From Paragonimus skrjabini miyazakii (Eukaryota; Platyhelminthes; Trematoda; Plagiorchiida; Troglotrematidae): 64,000 bases of DNA. The notes beneath the pieces are model-generated. The model saw nothing but the letters and a program-made list of their open reading frames with translations, was not told the origin of the DNA and did no database searches. A program made the translations under genes and the position numbers. Numbering within the stretch: position 1 is the first letter of the stretch; each line of letters begins with the position of its first letter. Where the stretch lies: positions 74,791 to 138,790 of the forward strand of contig JTDE01001072.1 in NCBI GenBank assembly GCA_014338405.1, in the 5' to 3' direction. Of the stretch, positions 48,260 through 58,000 are shown piece by piece.

Positions 48260-48979
48260 GTGCATTTCTCACAAAAATTGAAGTAATATATATTGCATAC
48301 GCATGTGCATAATGCAGTATTGGATGGTGAACAACGATGGATTCGAAATTAATTGAAAAACAGGAAAGTACGATTAACAAATTTCAAACTTATTTTAACA
48401 ACTGAAAATCTGTCAAAAATCGTCATTTGTAATTTTTCACCACTGACTACGAGAATTCAAAAGAGAAAATGTTTTGAAAACATTTTCAGATGTCATTTTC
48501 AGTGTCAATAACAACTGAAAATGTGTATTAGCTTATGCTGTGGGTTGGAATATGCTTGTATCCGATCAACCGTCCATCATTTCGAAACAATTTGTGACAA
48601 TTCGAAAATTTGGTTTACTGATGGTCGTATAAATCAACAACCTTATGATTCCTTCATCTACTTTCTTCGCAAAAAACGATCTCTTTGATCAACCTATTTG
48701 ATGGGTCATATGGATGTCAGATCTGCTTTACTATTCACCTATTCGCATTCTAATGTAATTAGCACTTGGAACCTGGTGTTGGTTTTTACTCATATTCTGA
48801 TTATTTTCCGATTTGGAACAATTAGTTCCCTTGAACAGTTTGAACAGAGTAGTTAGAAAACGGACACTGGTAGATGCAAACATTTTGTATTGACTCGTCA
48901 GCACCAAATTTACAATAACACGGGTGCGTTTTTATAGCAAACAACTAGAGGGGAGGATAATCAATAAGCGGGTTATGAT
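48260..48979. other. No feature seen
   Basis: AT-rich sequence with a local inverted repeat near 48468-48490 (AAAATGTTTT/AAAACATTTT). No coding support. Confidence 0.5.
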
Positions 48980-48985
48980 AGGTCA

Positions 48986-49380
48986 TTAAGTCCAGAGAAC
49001 GGTCAGGTTCACGAACAGTTGTTTCTGATCACAGAGAGCTGGCTTGAGTCGAATGATTGCGACTGCTTTGGCAAGTCCTAAGAATCTTGGGTTAGAATGA
49101 AGTACCAAGACTCTGAATGCACAAGATGGATCGACAACATGACCAGTGGTCAGGACGTGTCTAGCGACTGAGAAAGCTGGCTGTTTACGCGTTTCAACAA
49201 CACTTCCGTTCTCCGGTAACACGAACTTCTGCACTCATTTAGGCAGATGTTCCTTCATTCTGGAGCTCACGCATCTCTCGGTTCTGCCTACGTAACTTTC
49301 TCAGCAGTTACATACAAATTAGTAAACACAATGTGAAGTAGCACCGATAGGCTGATCTTCTTTCACTGAAGGCACCGGTA
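48986..49380 (-). pseudogene. Penelope-like element PLE2: GIY-YIG endonuclease region
   Basis: Reverse-strand endonuclease domain of a Penelope-like element, downstream of RT. Reading leftward: SVKEDQPIGATSHCVY, a stop, FVCNC, a stop, ESYVGRTERCVSSRMKEHLP, a stop, then ARHVLTTGHVVDPSCAFRVL and NPRFLGLAKAVAIIRLKPAL. The Y-V-G-R-T-x-R core and the Cys/His residues before it are typical of this endonuclease. Three in-frame stops within 60 codons kill it. It would normally nick target DNA to prime reverse transcription. Confidence 0.83.
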
Positions 49381-49649
49381 ACTTCTGAGTCCGAGCGATT
49401 ACACGGAGTTCAGGTGCACTGATAGTTCGCCTAATCGGATTCCTCAACCGTTGTGTTGTTTGGTGCATGATATAATCACCCTTAAAAGGCAGCTCAATAT
49501 AGACCTTCTTTTTCTATACAGTGCCCACTTCTTCGGATTGTACTTTTTGTCTACTGTGCCTATTTATGAACCTTTTGGTGGTAACCACTTGACTGTGGGA
49601 CAGAAGTAAGCAGATCTAGTTCTTCTACAAGTCTGTCATGTGCACAGAT
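49381..49649 (-). other. PLE2 linker, decayed
   Basis: Between the RT and endonuclease regions of PLE2. Fragments such as LPFKGDYIMHQTTQRLRNPI resemble the Penelope linker that begins with F-K-G-D. Stops occur in all frames. Confidence 0.55.
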
Positions 49650-50700
49650 TCACCTTGCCCGTGTAAGGAGAGTATTGACTAATGTATGTTTATGTTGGAC
49701 CAGTGTGAAGTTGCTGAAGTTCAAGTATCTACAGGGCCAGGTAGATTTCCTATAGATATTTCTTTTAACCGAGCCATCTTCTCGACGACTTATGAGTATA
49801 TCTAGAAATGGCAGACAGTTGTTGACCTCAGATTCACAAGTAATCTTCAAGTTAGGGTGAAAACTATTCAGACGTTGCAACAGGTTATCTATCAGCTGTT
49901 TTGATCGACTGAATATTATTGTATCGTCGACGTAACGCTTGTAGTATGACAAATTTCCTACTTCCGTAGCTAGCTGTTTCGCAATTCTTATCATGAAAAA
50001 GTCTGCTAAGATGGGACTCGGTGGACTTCCCATAACCATTCCGTCTATCTGACGGTAGGACTGTTCGAGAAAACAAAAACGGACATTCTCAATACAGAGC
50101 AGCGAAGTTTCCCTCAATATGACAATCAAAAGTGGCAACGAAATGTGATTTGTTTCAGCAAGCTCACAACTACAGTTTATCGTTTCGTGTAACGGGACAT
50201 TTGTGAACATTGACTGAACGTCTACAGAGCTCAGCAGTTCGTTAGCAAGATTGATTTTGTCCAAACCACTAACCAATTCAAAGAATCCTTAATGGAATGT
50301 ATCTGGAATGTTTGTCTTAATGGGACTAAAGTAGCGACTAGCCAGCGTGCCAGCTTATGGTAAGGGGAGTTTGTCATTGCCAAAATTGGCCTAAGTGGCA
50401 TCCCAGGCTTGTGTGTCTTTGGTAGGCCATAAAGTTGGGGTGTCGACGATCCACAAGGCTTAAGAGATTTATACGTTACTTCATCCATAATCCTCAACTT
50501 TGAGAACAGCTGAAGATGTCGTCCTATGCAATCCTCTACTTCGGTGACGTCATCCACTTTCTGTATCCGCTGAAACCTTGTTTTGTCATCCAATATTGAC
50601 AACATCTTCTGTACCTACGCATCTTTGTCTAGAATGACAGCTCCAGAGCCCTTGTCCGGCTTAAGTATAACTACGTTTTTTGACTTAGTTACTCACACTT
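49650..50700 (-). pseudogene. Penelope-like element PLE2: reverse transcriptase
   Basis: Reverse-strand RT. It begins near 50.69 kb with KNVVILKPDKGSGAVILDKD, a stop, then QKMLSILDDKTRFQRI, QLYGLPKTHKPGMPLRPILA and HKLARWLVATL. After a frameshift near 50.24 kb come SSVDVQSMFTNVPLHETI, YRQIDGMVMGSPPSPILADF, the catalytic box YYKRYVDDTIIFS, and LPFLDILISRREDGSVKR. Motif order and wording are diagnostic of Penelope-like elements. The RT core residues persist but stops and shifts prevent a full product. The N-terminus is truncated and a hammerhead SINE lies just upstream. Clearly older than PLE1. Confidence 0.88.
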
Positions 50701-50844
50701 ATCTTGTCATAACCACCAATAAGACTGTAACTGTGTTATTGTGTTCGAAGAAGCCTCGGTGTTAAAAGTCAGACGGTGGCAAAAAACCAAACGAACGATT
50801 GCACACGTTGCTGTGAAATTGTGACTTTTAACTTACTGACGAGT

Positions 50845-51003
50845 GGTATGAGTTTATGATTTTAATTTCCACTGAACATCTCCCACAATTGATCACAGCT
50901 GTCACATTCCCATAGACTTTCCAACTGACCCCTTTCAAAAACAAGCACTAGACTCGAGTTTCGCTCTCATTAGAGCTCGTCAGTAGTGCATATCCCTGCC
51001 ACC
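50845..51003 (-). repeat. Hammerhead SINE 3' part, reverse orientation
   Basis: The reverse complement begins at GGCGGTGGCAGGGATATGC (just after the box B position), includes a complete hammerhead (50945-50989), then the family tail (AAAGGGGTCAGTTGGAAAGT, GATCAATTGTGGGAGATG) and ends at a variant of the terminal motif (ACCACTCGTCAGTAA). The tRNA-like head is missing because a forward-oriented copy starts at 51.004 kb. It lies about 160 bp upstream of PLE2 and in the same orientation. Confidence 0.82.
50945..50989 (-). ncRNA. Hammerhead ribozyme, complete core with palindromic stem III
   Basis: On the reverse strand: stem I GCACTA (50989-50984) pairs perfectly with TAGTGC (50950-50945). The core is CTGACGA (50983-50977). 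Stem II is GCTCT/AGAGC closed by loop AATG. GAAA is at 50962-50959. Stem III is the 8-nt palindrome ACTCGAGT (50959-50952), and the cleavage triplet is GTC (50953-50951). Every conserved core position of the hammerhead is met. A stem III without a loop is weak in a monomer but can pair between two RNAs, as seen in dimer-type hammerheads of other metazoan repeats. Best ribozyme in the window. Confidence 0.86.
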
Positions 51004-51255
51004 GCCTTACTACTCATCAGTAATCAAACACCGCTCAACAAGTCAGTGACTTCTGTGATTTCAACTTGGAGAGGAGTCCTAGTCGAGGGGTCATCGACTG
51101 AAGTTAACAGACAGTAACCGTGTCTTCTCTCGAGTTGTTCGGGCAACCTGATCATTACTCACAAGCGAAAGTGGTTGTGTTCACATATGATAATTTGGTC
51201 GTGCTTAATGTGAGTTCACTGGCGCAGTGGTAAACACGGTTGCCTCATGAACGAA
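51004..51255 (+). repeat. Hammerhead SINE 5' module and tRNA-like head, forward
   Basis: Starts at the terminal motif TTACTACTCATCAGTAATC, runs through the 5' module (CAACTTGGAGAGGAGTCCTA, CTCACAAGCGAAAGTGGTTG) and box A (CTGGCGCAGTGGTAAAC, about 51220), and stops after GTTGCCTCATGAAC. The ribozyme and tail are absent. It abuts the reverse-strand fragment at 51.003 kb. Confidence 0.78.
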
Positions 51256-51712
51256 TTAGGTTCGGCTACAAAACTGTTTGCCCGCCAATGGCGTAATAAA
51301 CACCGTTTTCATGGTATGCATCTCCACGAAAAACCTTCATACCAACATTGTTATCTGAACTCTGAACTAACCTAGTAGTCCAACAGACGCATGTTACCAT
51401 CAAATTTAGTTGGATACACGTTCGCTACCATAAATATGCTTATATCTACTACTAACTTATTGGTTAATTGATCGCGCGTGTTACAACAATAGACGCAGAA
51501 TTACAAATCAAACAATTGCTGAACTTAATATATACTCTTTAATGAATTGTGACTGTGAGCTCGAATGAATGGTTAGTGGTCCTAAAATGCCAACTGAGCG
51601 AAAGCACAACAGTGTGTGTGACATTCATTCATTCATTTAGCTTACAATCTAGTAAGTGCGTGTTCATGCACTAGAGTACTATGTACAAACACACAGCTGG
51701 TCCGTTTCGTAG
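51256..51712. other. No feature seen
   Basis: Unique sequence with stops in all frames. Confidence 0.5.
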
Positions 51713-51903
51713 TGAGTCTGGTTTACATAAACTTAGGAGGAAATGATCAAGTAAGCGTACGTCAGTTCACCGATGTGAATGTTGCCAGTGGAATGTATAT
51801 ACACATTGACACAAAGAACATACGTAGAAGAAAAGTGAAACAATCGGTCCGAACTTCTGAGGACGTAACCATAAATTACACCTTTAAATATACCGTTAAA
51901 TAG
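51713..51903 (+). CDS. Candidate terminal exon, beta-rich, 63 aa
   Basis: Opens after an acceptor-like CTGGTCCGTTTCGTAG at phase 1 and ends TAG. The peptide SLVYINLGGNDQVSVRQFTD, VNVASGMYIHIDTKNIRRRK, then TSEDVTINYTFKYTVK has alternating polar and hydrophobic residues like beta strands, a basic cluster and a sequon (NYT). No family recognised; no partner exon found. Confidence 0.27.
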
Positions 51904-52142
51904 TGGTTTAACTAATTTTGACTTGGGAATATCTCCGTCAGTGAATTAATCTTACACTGGAAAAATGTAGAGGATAATGACGGGTTCCCAAATACGAAAC
52001 GTCACTGATTTTAACATAAAAATCGAGGAAAAACATCAAAAGTGAAAGTATAGTTCATCTTAGGAATGCGAAAGAATTAATGTTATGGTTGTCCGTTCGT
52101 CTCGATTTTTGTAAGCTGAACACATACTTGGTGAAAGTATAA

Positions 52143-52560
52143 TCTCCTACTATTCATTAGTAATCAAAACATCTATTTCTATGATTTCAATCCAGAGAGA
52201 AGTACTAGTCGAGAGGTCATCGATTTTAGTTAACAAGACAGTTACTGTGTCTCCATTTTGAGATGATCGGGCAACCTGCTCGTTACTCACAAGCAAAAGT
52301 GGTTGAGCATTCACATATGATAATTCGGCCGTGTCTAATGTGAGGTCAATGACGCACTGGTAAACACGGTTGCCTGATGAACAGCGTGTCCGTGGTTCAA
52401 GTCCCGGCAGTGGCGATGATATTCAATACTGATGAGCTCTGATGAGTGCGAAACTCTAGTTTAGTGTTTTTTTCGAAAGGGGCCGACTGGAAAGTCCATG
52501 GGAATTGGATAGCTACGATTAATTGTGGGTTATGTTCAAGTTCTGTGGGAAGTATTTGCA
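52143..52560 (+). repeat. Hammerhead-bearing SINE, full-length older copy
   Basis: Begins with the terminal motif (CTACTATTCATTAGTAATCA), then the 5' module, box A (TGACGCACTGG, 52350-52360), a well-kept box B (GGTTCAAGTCC, 52394-52404), a degraded hammerhead (52424-52466) and the tail (CGAAAGGGGCCGACTGGAAA, GATTAATTGTGGG). Its box B is the best of the family here and shows that the head derives from a tRNA. Confidence 0.82.
52424..52466 (+). ncRNA. Hammerhead ribozyme, degraded copy
   Basis: Core CTGATGA (52429-52435) and GAAA (52450-52453) are intact. Stem II GCTCT/AGTGC has one mismatch, stem I CAATA/TAGTG has one mismatch, and the cleavage triplet is GTT instead of GTC. GUU can be cleaved but poorly. 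Probably weak or inactive. Confidence 0.6.
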
Positions 52561-53293
52561 TTAACTACACCATTTTCCACTTCGTTGAACAGCTTAAAAT
52601 CACACCACGGAAGAGAGATTCAGCCTATTTTTGTATACCACCAAAATCATGTAACAAAGCCATCTAACTGAAAATTGGGGATAATACAGAGTAACAATAA
52701 AATACCAACAATCGAATTTCAAAGTTTTTCTTTGACCAGTTCTTTGGGATGAGTGTTGTGAAAGCAATGCTGCTGTGAATAGTTGAAACTACTTTTGCAT
52801 CGTGATGTCCCAACCTAGTTGTGTATAACAAGTTCTGACAGTTGATGCTTTGGACTAATTTGATCGTAAATGGACAAGACAAAATTGTCGACAGCAATTA
52901 ACAAGCAATGGAGCTGACGAGAGATGTCAAAAAATAACTTAGCTGCAGTTACCCAAGATGTAATGGAAAGATCGTTGACTAGGAACGTTAGCCGGTAGCA
53001 TACGATTCACTGGTTGAATGATCAGTCGGTAAATACGAGAAACAAGTTCTGTAGAAAGACTTGACGATTAATTATACCACATGATACTAATATGTGACGT
53101 TCATATGCATCCACGATTGACCTCGTTTGTGAGGTGACGCATTAACCATGGAACTGACGCATCTGTCTTCGCAAATGATGATCAGTAGAACTGAACCAAA
53201 GATTGTCTATGCGGTCACGCTTTTTGTGTGTCATGTTTGCAACATAACACGTAAGAGATCTGTTTTGGTTAGGTTACCTCAGCAAACACCAAT

Positions 53294-53517
53294 CTACATG
53301 TGGCTACAAACAAGCGTCAACCTTGTTGAACTAATGGAGAGCTGAACTGTGTTTATACTTTTGCAGCAACCTGAAAGAAGGCAGAAATTCCTTCCGGTCA
53401 ACAGACTTACTTACCAGGGACGGGAGAATTATTGTCATTCTCAACCAGATCAATAGCGTTTTTACACGTTTTTGCAGTTACACTGATTATTCCAATAAAA
53501 GACATGTTGATATAATA
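53294..53517 (-). CDS. Candidate two-exon C-terminus with a 44-nt intron (reverse)
   Basis: Exon 53415-53517 (acceptor CTTGCTGGCTATTAG, donor CCTG/GTAAGT) reads MSFIGIISVTAKTCKNAIDL, VENDNNSPVP. A 44-nt intron with a textbook acceptor (TTTCTGCCTTCTTTCAG) leads to exon 53294-53370, CCKSINTVQLSISSTRLTLV then CSHM and TAG. Phases agree (1 to 1). Very short introns are common in flatworm genes. No family recognised. The nearest upstream candidate exon (53659-53728) ends at phase 1 while this one starts at phase 0, so an exon is missing or they are unrelated. Confidence 0.38.
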
Positions 53518-53658
53518 CTAATAGCCAGCAAGACATTTGATGGAAGATGGGTTTCTGTTTTCTAAGATGCTGATCATACTATACAGTGTGTAACAACGGA
53601 AATACAAAGGCGTTATCAACCATATCCGATAATTTACCGAGATATAATCAACACTCAC

Positions 53659-53728
53659 CTATTGTATGGATGTGTCCAGCTAGGAATACCTTGACTGAAT
53701 TTCCGGTGCCAACATCATGAACGGTAAA
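53659..53728 (-). CDS. Candidate short internal exon (reverse) with GHIHT motif
   Basis: A 70-nt exon with a strong acceptor (GCAAGTTTTCTTCCAG) and consensus donor (ATAG/GTGAGT). Only one phase is open: FTVHDVGTGNSVKVFL then AGHIHTI. The G-H-x-H-T string after a hydrophobic strand resembles the metal-binding GHxH of calcineurin-like phosphoesterases (TMEM62-type proteins have a similar L-x-G-H-L-H-T), but 23 residues cannot prove this. Confidence 0.35.
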
Positions 53729-54470
53729 CTGGAAGAAAACTTGCAGCTAACTTTTACTAAATTATTGAGGACACCAAAAAAATGTGACCTGTCGGACAAT
53801 TTTGAGGTGGTACGCATTTTTCAGTGCTAGTTTTGGTATGTGAATACAGGATTATAAGTTTGTCTCTCATGTTTCTGCAAACGCAACTATTTTTGAACCA
53901 AGCATTTCTATTTTGAAAATTTTGCTTCTCTTTTTTTACTCATTTGGTACAATCTAAAACACAGTCAGCTCAACATGAGCAATGGAGACTTACCTTAACG
54001 GGTAAACTGCGAAAGCAAGTCTGCCTGACTACAATCTTACTGACGTCGATCTTTCGGATTTGTTCTCATGCGTAATACGTAGACGTTCACACTCAAACAG
54101 ATGTATTCAGTTTGTTTTAATAGTGGCTTGGTTTACTTAGCTGGATAATAAACATTCAGAGACCGGTATGTTTGTATGAACAAGAATGGGTCTACCTGTT
54201 TAGCTGTATATATTTGAAAAGCGATTCAAAGGCTGACTGGCAACTTGATGTAGGCTGCGTTTATCCGAAGGCCAGAGGAATGTAATCAATTCATTCTGGT
54301 GAACCCATCATTCAGACTGTAAAACAAACAGACAAACTGCTTGGGCAGTTAGTTTTTATGTAACTAACGAACAAACAGTTCATCTTGAAGCACACCCGGT
54401 AAGCCACAAAGTAGAAAATTGTGCGTTATTTTGCCTATTGTGTAGAAAATGATTTAGTGAGTGAAATAGC
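53729..54470. other. No feature seen
   Basis: AT-rich sequence between reverse-strand candidate exons; presumably intronic. Confidence 0.45.
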
Positions 54471-54719
54471 CTAGCGGTTGTTTTCCAAAGTCTTATAGGT
54501 CTTAAATGTGCTGGTCATTAATCCTTGAAACACTAATGTTTGTAGCAATTCACGTGGCATAATACCTAACGGAAATCTCCAACCACGGAAATGTTGCAAA
54601 AGCTGGACACGTTTACAGATTGTTTGAAGGAAGGGAGTGTCAGATTCACCGTTAATGTAAACCGTTTGATAAAAAGTGCGAACATTCAGTATATTGTCAC
54701 GTCTCATTGGTGTAATCTG
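54471..54719 (-). CDS. Candidate terminal exon (reverse), 82 aa
   Basis: Opens at phase 0 after CATTTATCTTGTCGTGGTACAG and ends TAG. Pieces: QITPMRRDNILNVRTFYQTV, YINGESDTPFLQTICKRVQL, LQHFRGWRFPLGIMPRELLQ, TLVFQGLMTSTFKTYKTLEN. The amphipathic, Leu/Arg-rich composition looks like a genuine helical domain. No family recognised. It could be the 3' end of a reverse-strand gene whose upstream exons overlap the forward gene at 55-59 kb, or simply an open frame. Confidence 0.35.
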   Translation of the reverse strand, partial: QITPMRRDNILNVRTFYQTVYINGESDTPFLQTICKRVQLLQHFRGWRFPLGIMPRELLQTLVFQGLMTSTFKTYKTLENNR

Positions 54720-55069
54720 CTGTACCACGACAAGATAAATGCATCCGCTTAGTAATTCTGACATCGGAAGATATATCTATGTGATTATTTAAAACCTAAC
54801 GGATTAGTCAACTTTGTTGAAGAACTTGTTTTGTATAACCTGCTAACCGTTGAGTTGCAGGACTCTAAAACTGATAATTTTCGACTTATTAAGTCAGAAG
54901 AGTACTGGTTATAATTTCTTAGTTATTACTACTTAAATCTTCACCCTTTTTGGATAATTTTTAGTAAGTGGGAATGTCCTATTATCTACCCTCTTGTTAT
55001 GATGGAGCATCTGACGAATATGTATCTGTTTAATGATAAGCATGCTTAAGTATGTTTTTCTCTCTCAAG

Positions 55070-58000
55070 GGATCAATTCACAGGGTGTTACCACAACATC
55101 AGTGGACACCAACTTTTGAAATTTGCTCTAATTCATTGGCATATGCCCTTACCAGCTGGCTATGAAATGACTGTATTTTTCTGCTGTAACAAGTGGCCAC
55201 CTACAAATAAGCATCTTCTGTTAGAGACTTCTCAAAACATGTTAACGGGTGAGTACTTATGTTTCAGTCAACAAACTAAGATTGTAAAATATAAACTTAT
55301 CTAAGTTGATACGTAAGCTAACATATAATACTTACAAAATACTATTACGAAATTACTTCGCTTGAGTGAAACAACTTCCACGTTCAGAGTTAAGTCAATT
55401 TATTTTCCTTCCTCTTGCTTATCAACGAGTTAATTCGTGTTTCATCTGCGTTTCTACAAACGTATGACCATGATCGCAATGTAACTGGGTGTGATCATCA
55501 TAGAAATTAGCCTACATGAATGGTTGTGCTGTAAACCGACAAACACGGTCAACTGGTCTGTTTCTCAGCTGAAAACACTTTTAGTCCTCAAAGTCAAAAC
55601 ATGTTAATTCTTGTCTAGAATAGTCTCAGTTTTCTTAATTTCAATGCCAAACGCTTCTTGTTTCTTTCTTTGATATGCCTTAACCTTATTGTGTAACAAA
55701 TCTGACCGTGGTTACATAACATGTCAACAGTATTCTGTAAACTGAGAAAATCATTTTTCTTTGTGCTGTGTTTCATTACCCTAAGTATAGATTTCCCCTT
55801 TCTACATACCTTCTATAATTGTACGCGTTAATCTATATTGTTTGTATTAGATTTCATTATTATTAGTATCAAATTTCCCTTTAGTTTCTAAACAAAAAGT
55901 GTCGGATATCGTAGTCTCATTCTAATATTTCTGTAGAAAATTGTTTTCTCTGAACACTTTATTGCTTGTAACAAATTTGGTGGGAACATTCTTATGATAC
56001 TGTTTCATCTTTATGATCTAGAATAAACCAGGTTTTCATTAGACCAACGATAACCAGTATCAATGCACTGCATAAGAAACTCCTCCCGTTCGTTAAAAAC
56101 TGATGTCAGATAAGTGTAGAAGCAGTTGACGGACGGCACAGCAGTATAACCTGTTTGTGAATAGACTACTTGTCGTTTAGATCTCAGGATATTTTTCGTT
56201 GTGGTAATTTCAACATCATCATCATCATAGACAGCAATACATCAGTGGTTCAGACTGATGTTTAACTGCCACATAACCCTGTTTAGGAAGAGAGAAAAAA
56301 AGGGAGAGGGTGGGGGACCTAACCCCTAAAAAGAGCTACGTCTACATTCAAACATACAACATCAAGGCGCCTACACCTTGCAACCAAACAACCAAGTAAG
56401 GCGTCATCAACAAGACAGCTTCCTTACAGCTTTCACTGCCCCGCGTCATTAAATGCACTCACTTCACAGACAACTCGGACAAACAACGACAACATTCATG
56501 CCACTGAGCTCGGTTAGCCGCCATCTCACCTAGAGTTTCAAGCCACTGACTTTCTGAGTCGCGAGGGCTCCAACCCGGGAGACGAACCCGATCTACAGTG
56601 CCCAACCCCCTCGTGAACGATTTCATTTGTCCACGCCTGGTCATCACCTGTCCACCTCGAACCTTACGCCAATCGGCCGCAGTGTCGGCCAACAGTGCTC
56701 GGTGTGGCAAGCGATTAGCTGGCATCCTTAGTACATGACCTAACCATCTAAGTCTGTGCAAATGTAAGGACTGAACGAAAGAACTCGTTTGACAATCAGT
56801 GCTAAACACCCGCTTTCTAACCTCCTCGTTGCTTACTCGTTTGGGCCACCCGTTACGAGCGATTGAGCGCACACATCGGTGTTCAAACTCCTGAAGGCAG
56901 TTCAGGTCTTCTACTCTGAGTGGCCAGGTTTCGTTGCCGTAAAGTAATACAACCTTCACTGTTGTCTGATATACGCGACCCTTCAGCTTCAGAGAGATAA
57001 CTTTCTATCGCCATAAGTGCCTCAGATTAGTAAGCACCGCTCTAGCCTTGGAAATACGCGCCTCTATTTCATTCCCTACACCTCCGCCGCCGCCGCTGAT
57101 GCAGCTTCCCAGGTATACAAACCGGTCAACAACTTCCATGACTTCATTATCTAACATTAAACCTACGTAATCACAGCAATCTTGCAGAAGCACTTTGCAT
57201 TTCGAGGCTGCAAAGCGCATTCCGAAGTACTTAGTAGAACGCGAAACTGCATTCAGCGTTGCTTGAGCCGCTTGAAAGTTATCAAACAGCAGCTGCCCTA
57301 CAGTCTTCAGTTTGGGTGACGACTCCATCTCGTTTTCGATCGTGGATTTGATGTTGTGATCTTCATGACTGACGTTTAAAGGTAAACCGGCCGGTACATT
57401 ATATCAGAACTATTTGTCAAACAAACTATAGTGTCCAGAAGTAATGAAACGAGAAACAGAAATAACACTTTTACGATTAGCTGAGTTAGGTATTGATAGA
57501 CAAATTGGTGTATGTTTAGTTGACTTTGTTACAGTAAGTTCATTGCTGGCTAGTCTGTTTGGCCAAACGAAAATTTAGCGAATCGTTTTCGACCAGGTTT
57601 ATCCTTGGAGACGTGAATGGAAACTATTGACCAACCTCTCTGGCCTCAGATAAGCAGTAAAAATGGTTTATATTAATTTTGTCATTACTTTCGTGAAATA
57701 TGTAAAAGAAAACCTGACTTAGACAACAAAAGAAGGCAAACAGTCAGAACACATTTTACGCATAGGTTAGCTCTTATTATTACTGTTGTGACCGAAAAAG
57801 ACGCTTGGCCTGAGAATTCATTTATTGCGCAAACGTCCGTATACGTCATGTCAAAAATCAAACCACAAACGCGTATACTCATTTGCAAGTTAAATATGCA
57901 TTCACATCCATCATTGTCATTTCCCTTGGTGGGACTTCTGTCGAGCGCGTGCACACTATTTCGATAGTCTTTCCTTGTCCTCCGTCTTCCTGGCATTCGC

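Noticed and set aside
52345..52412. tRNA gene at the SINE head
   Set aside because: Box A and box B are present but acceptor and anticodon stems do not pair; it recurs with the hammerhead tail, so it is a SINE head.
53374..53563. Forward open stretch after a TTTTGCAG acceptor
   Set aside because: It is antisense to the better-supported reverse exon with a GTAAGT donor and a 44-nt intron, and it lacks a donor.
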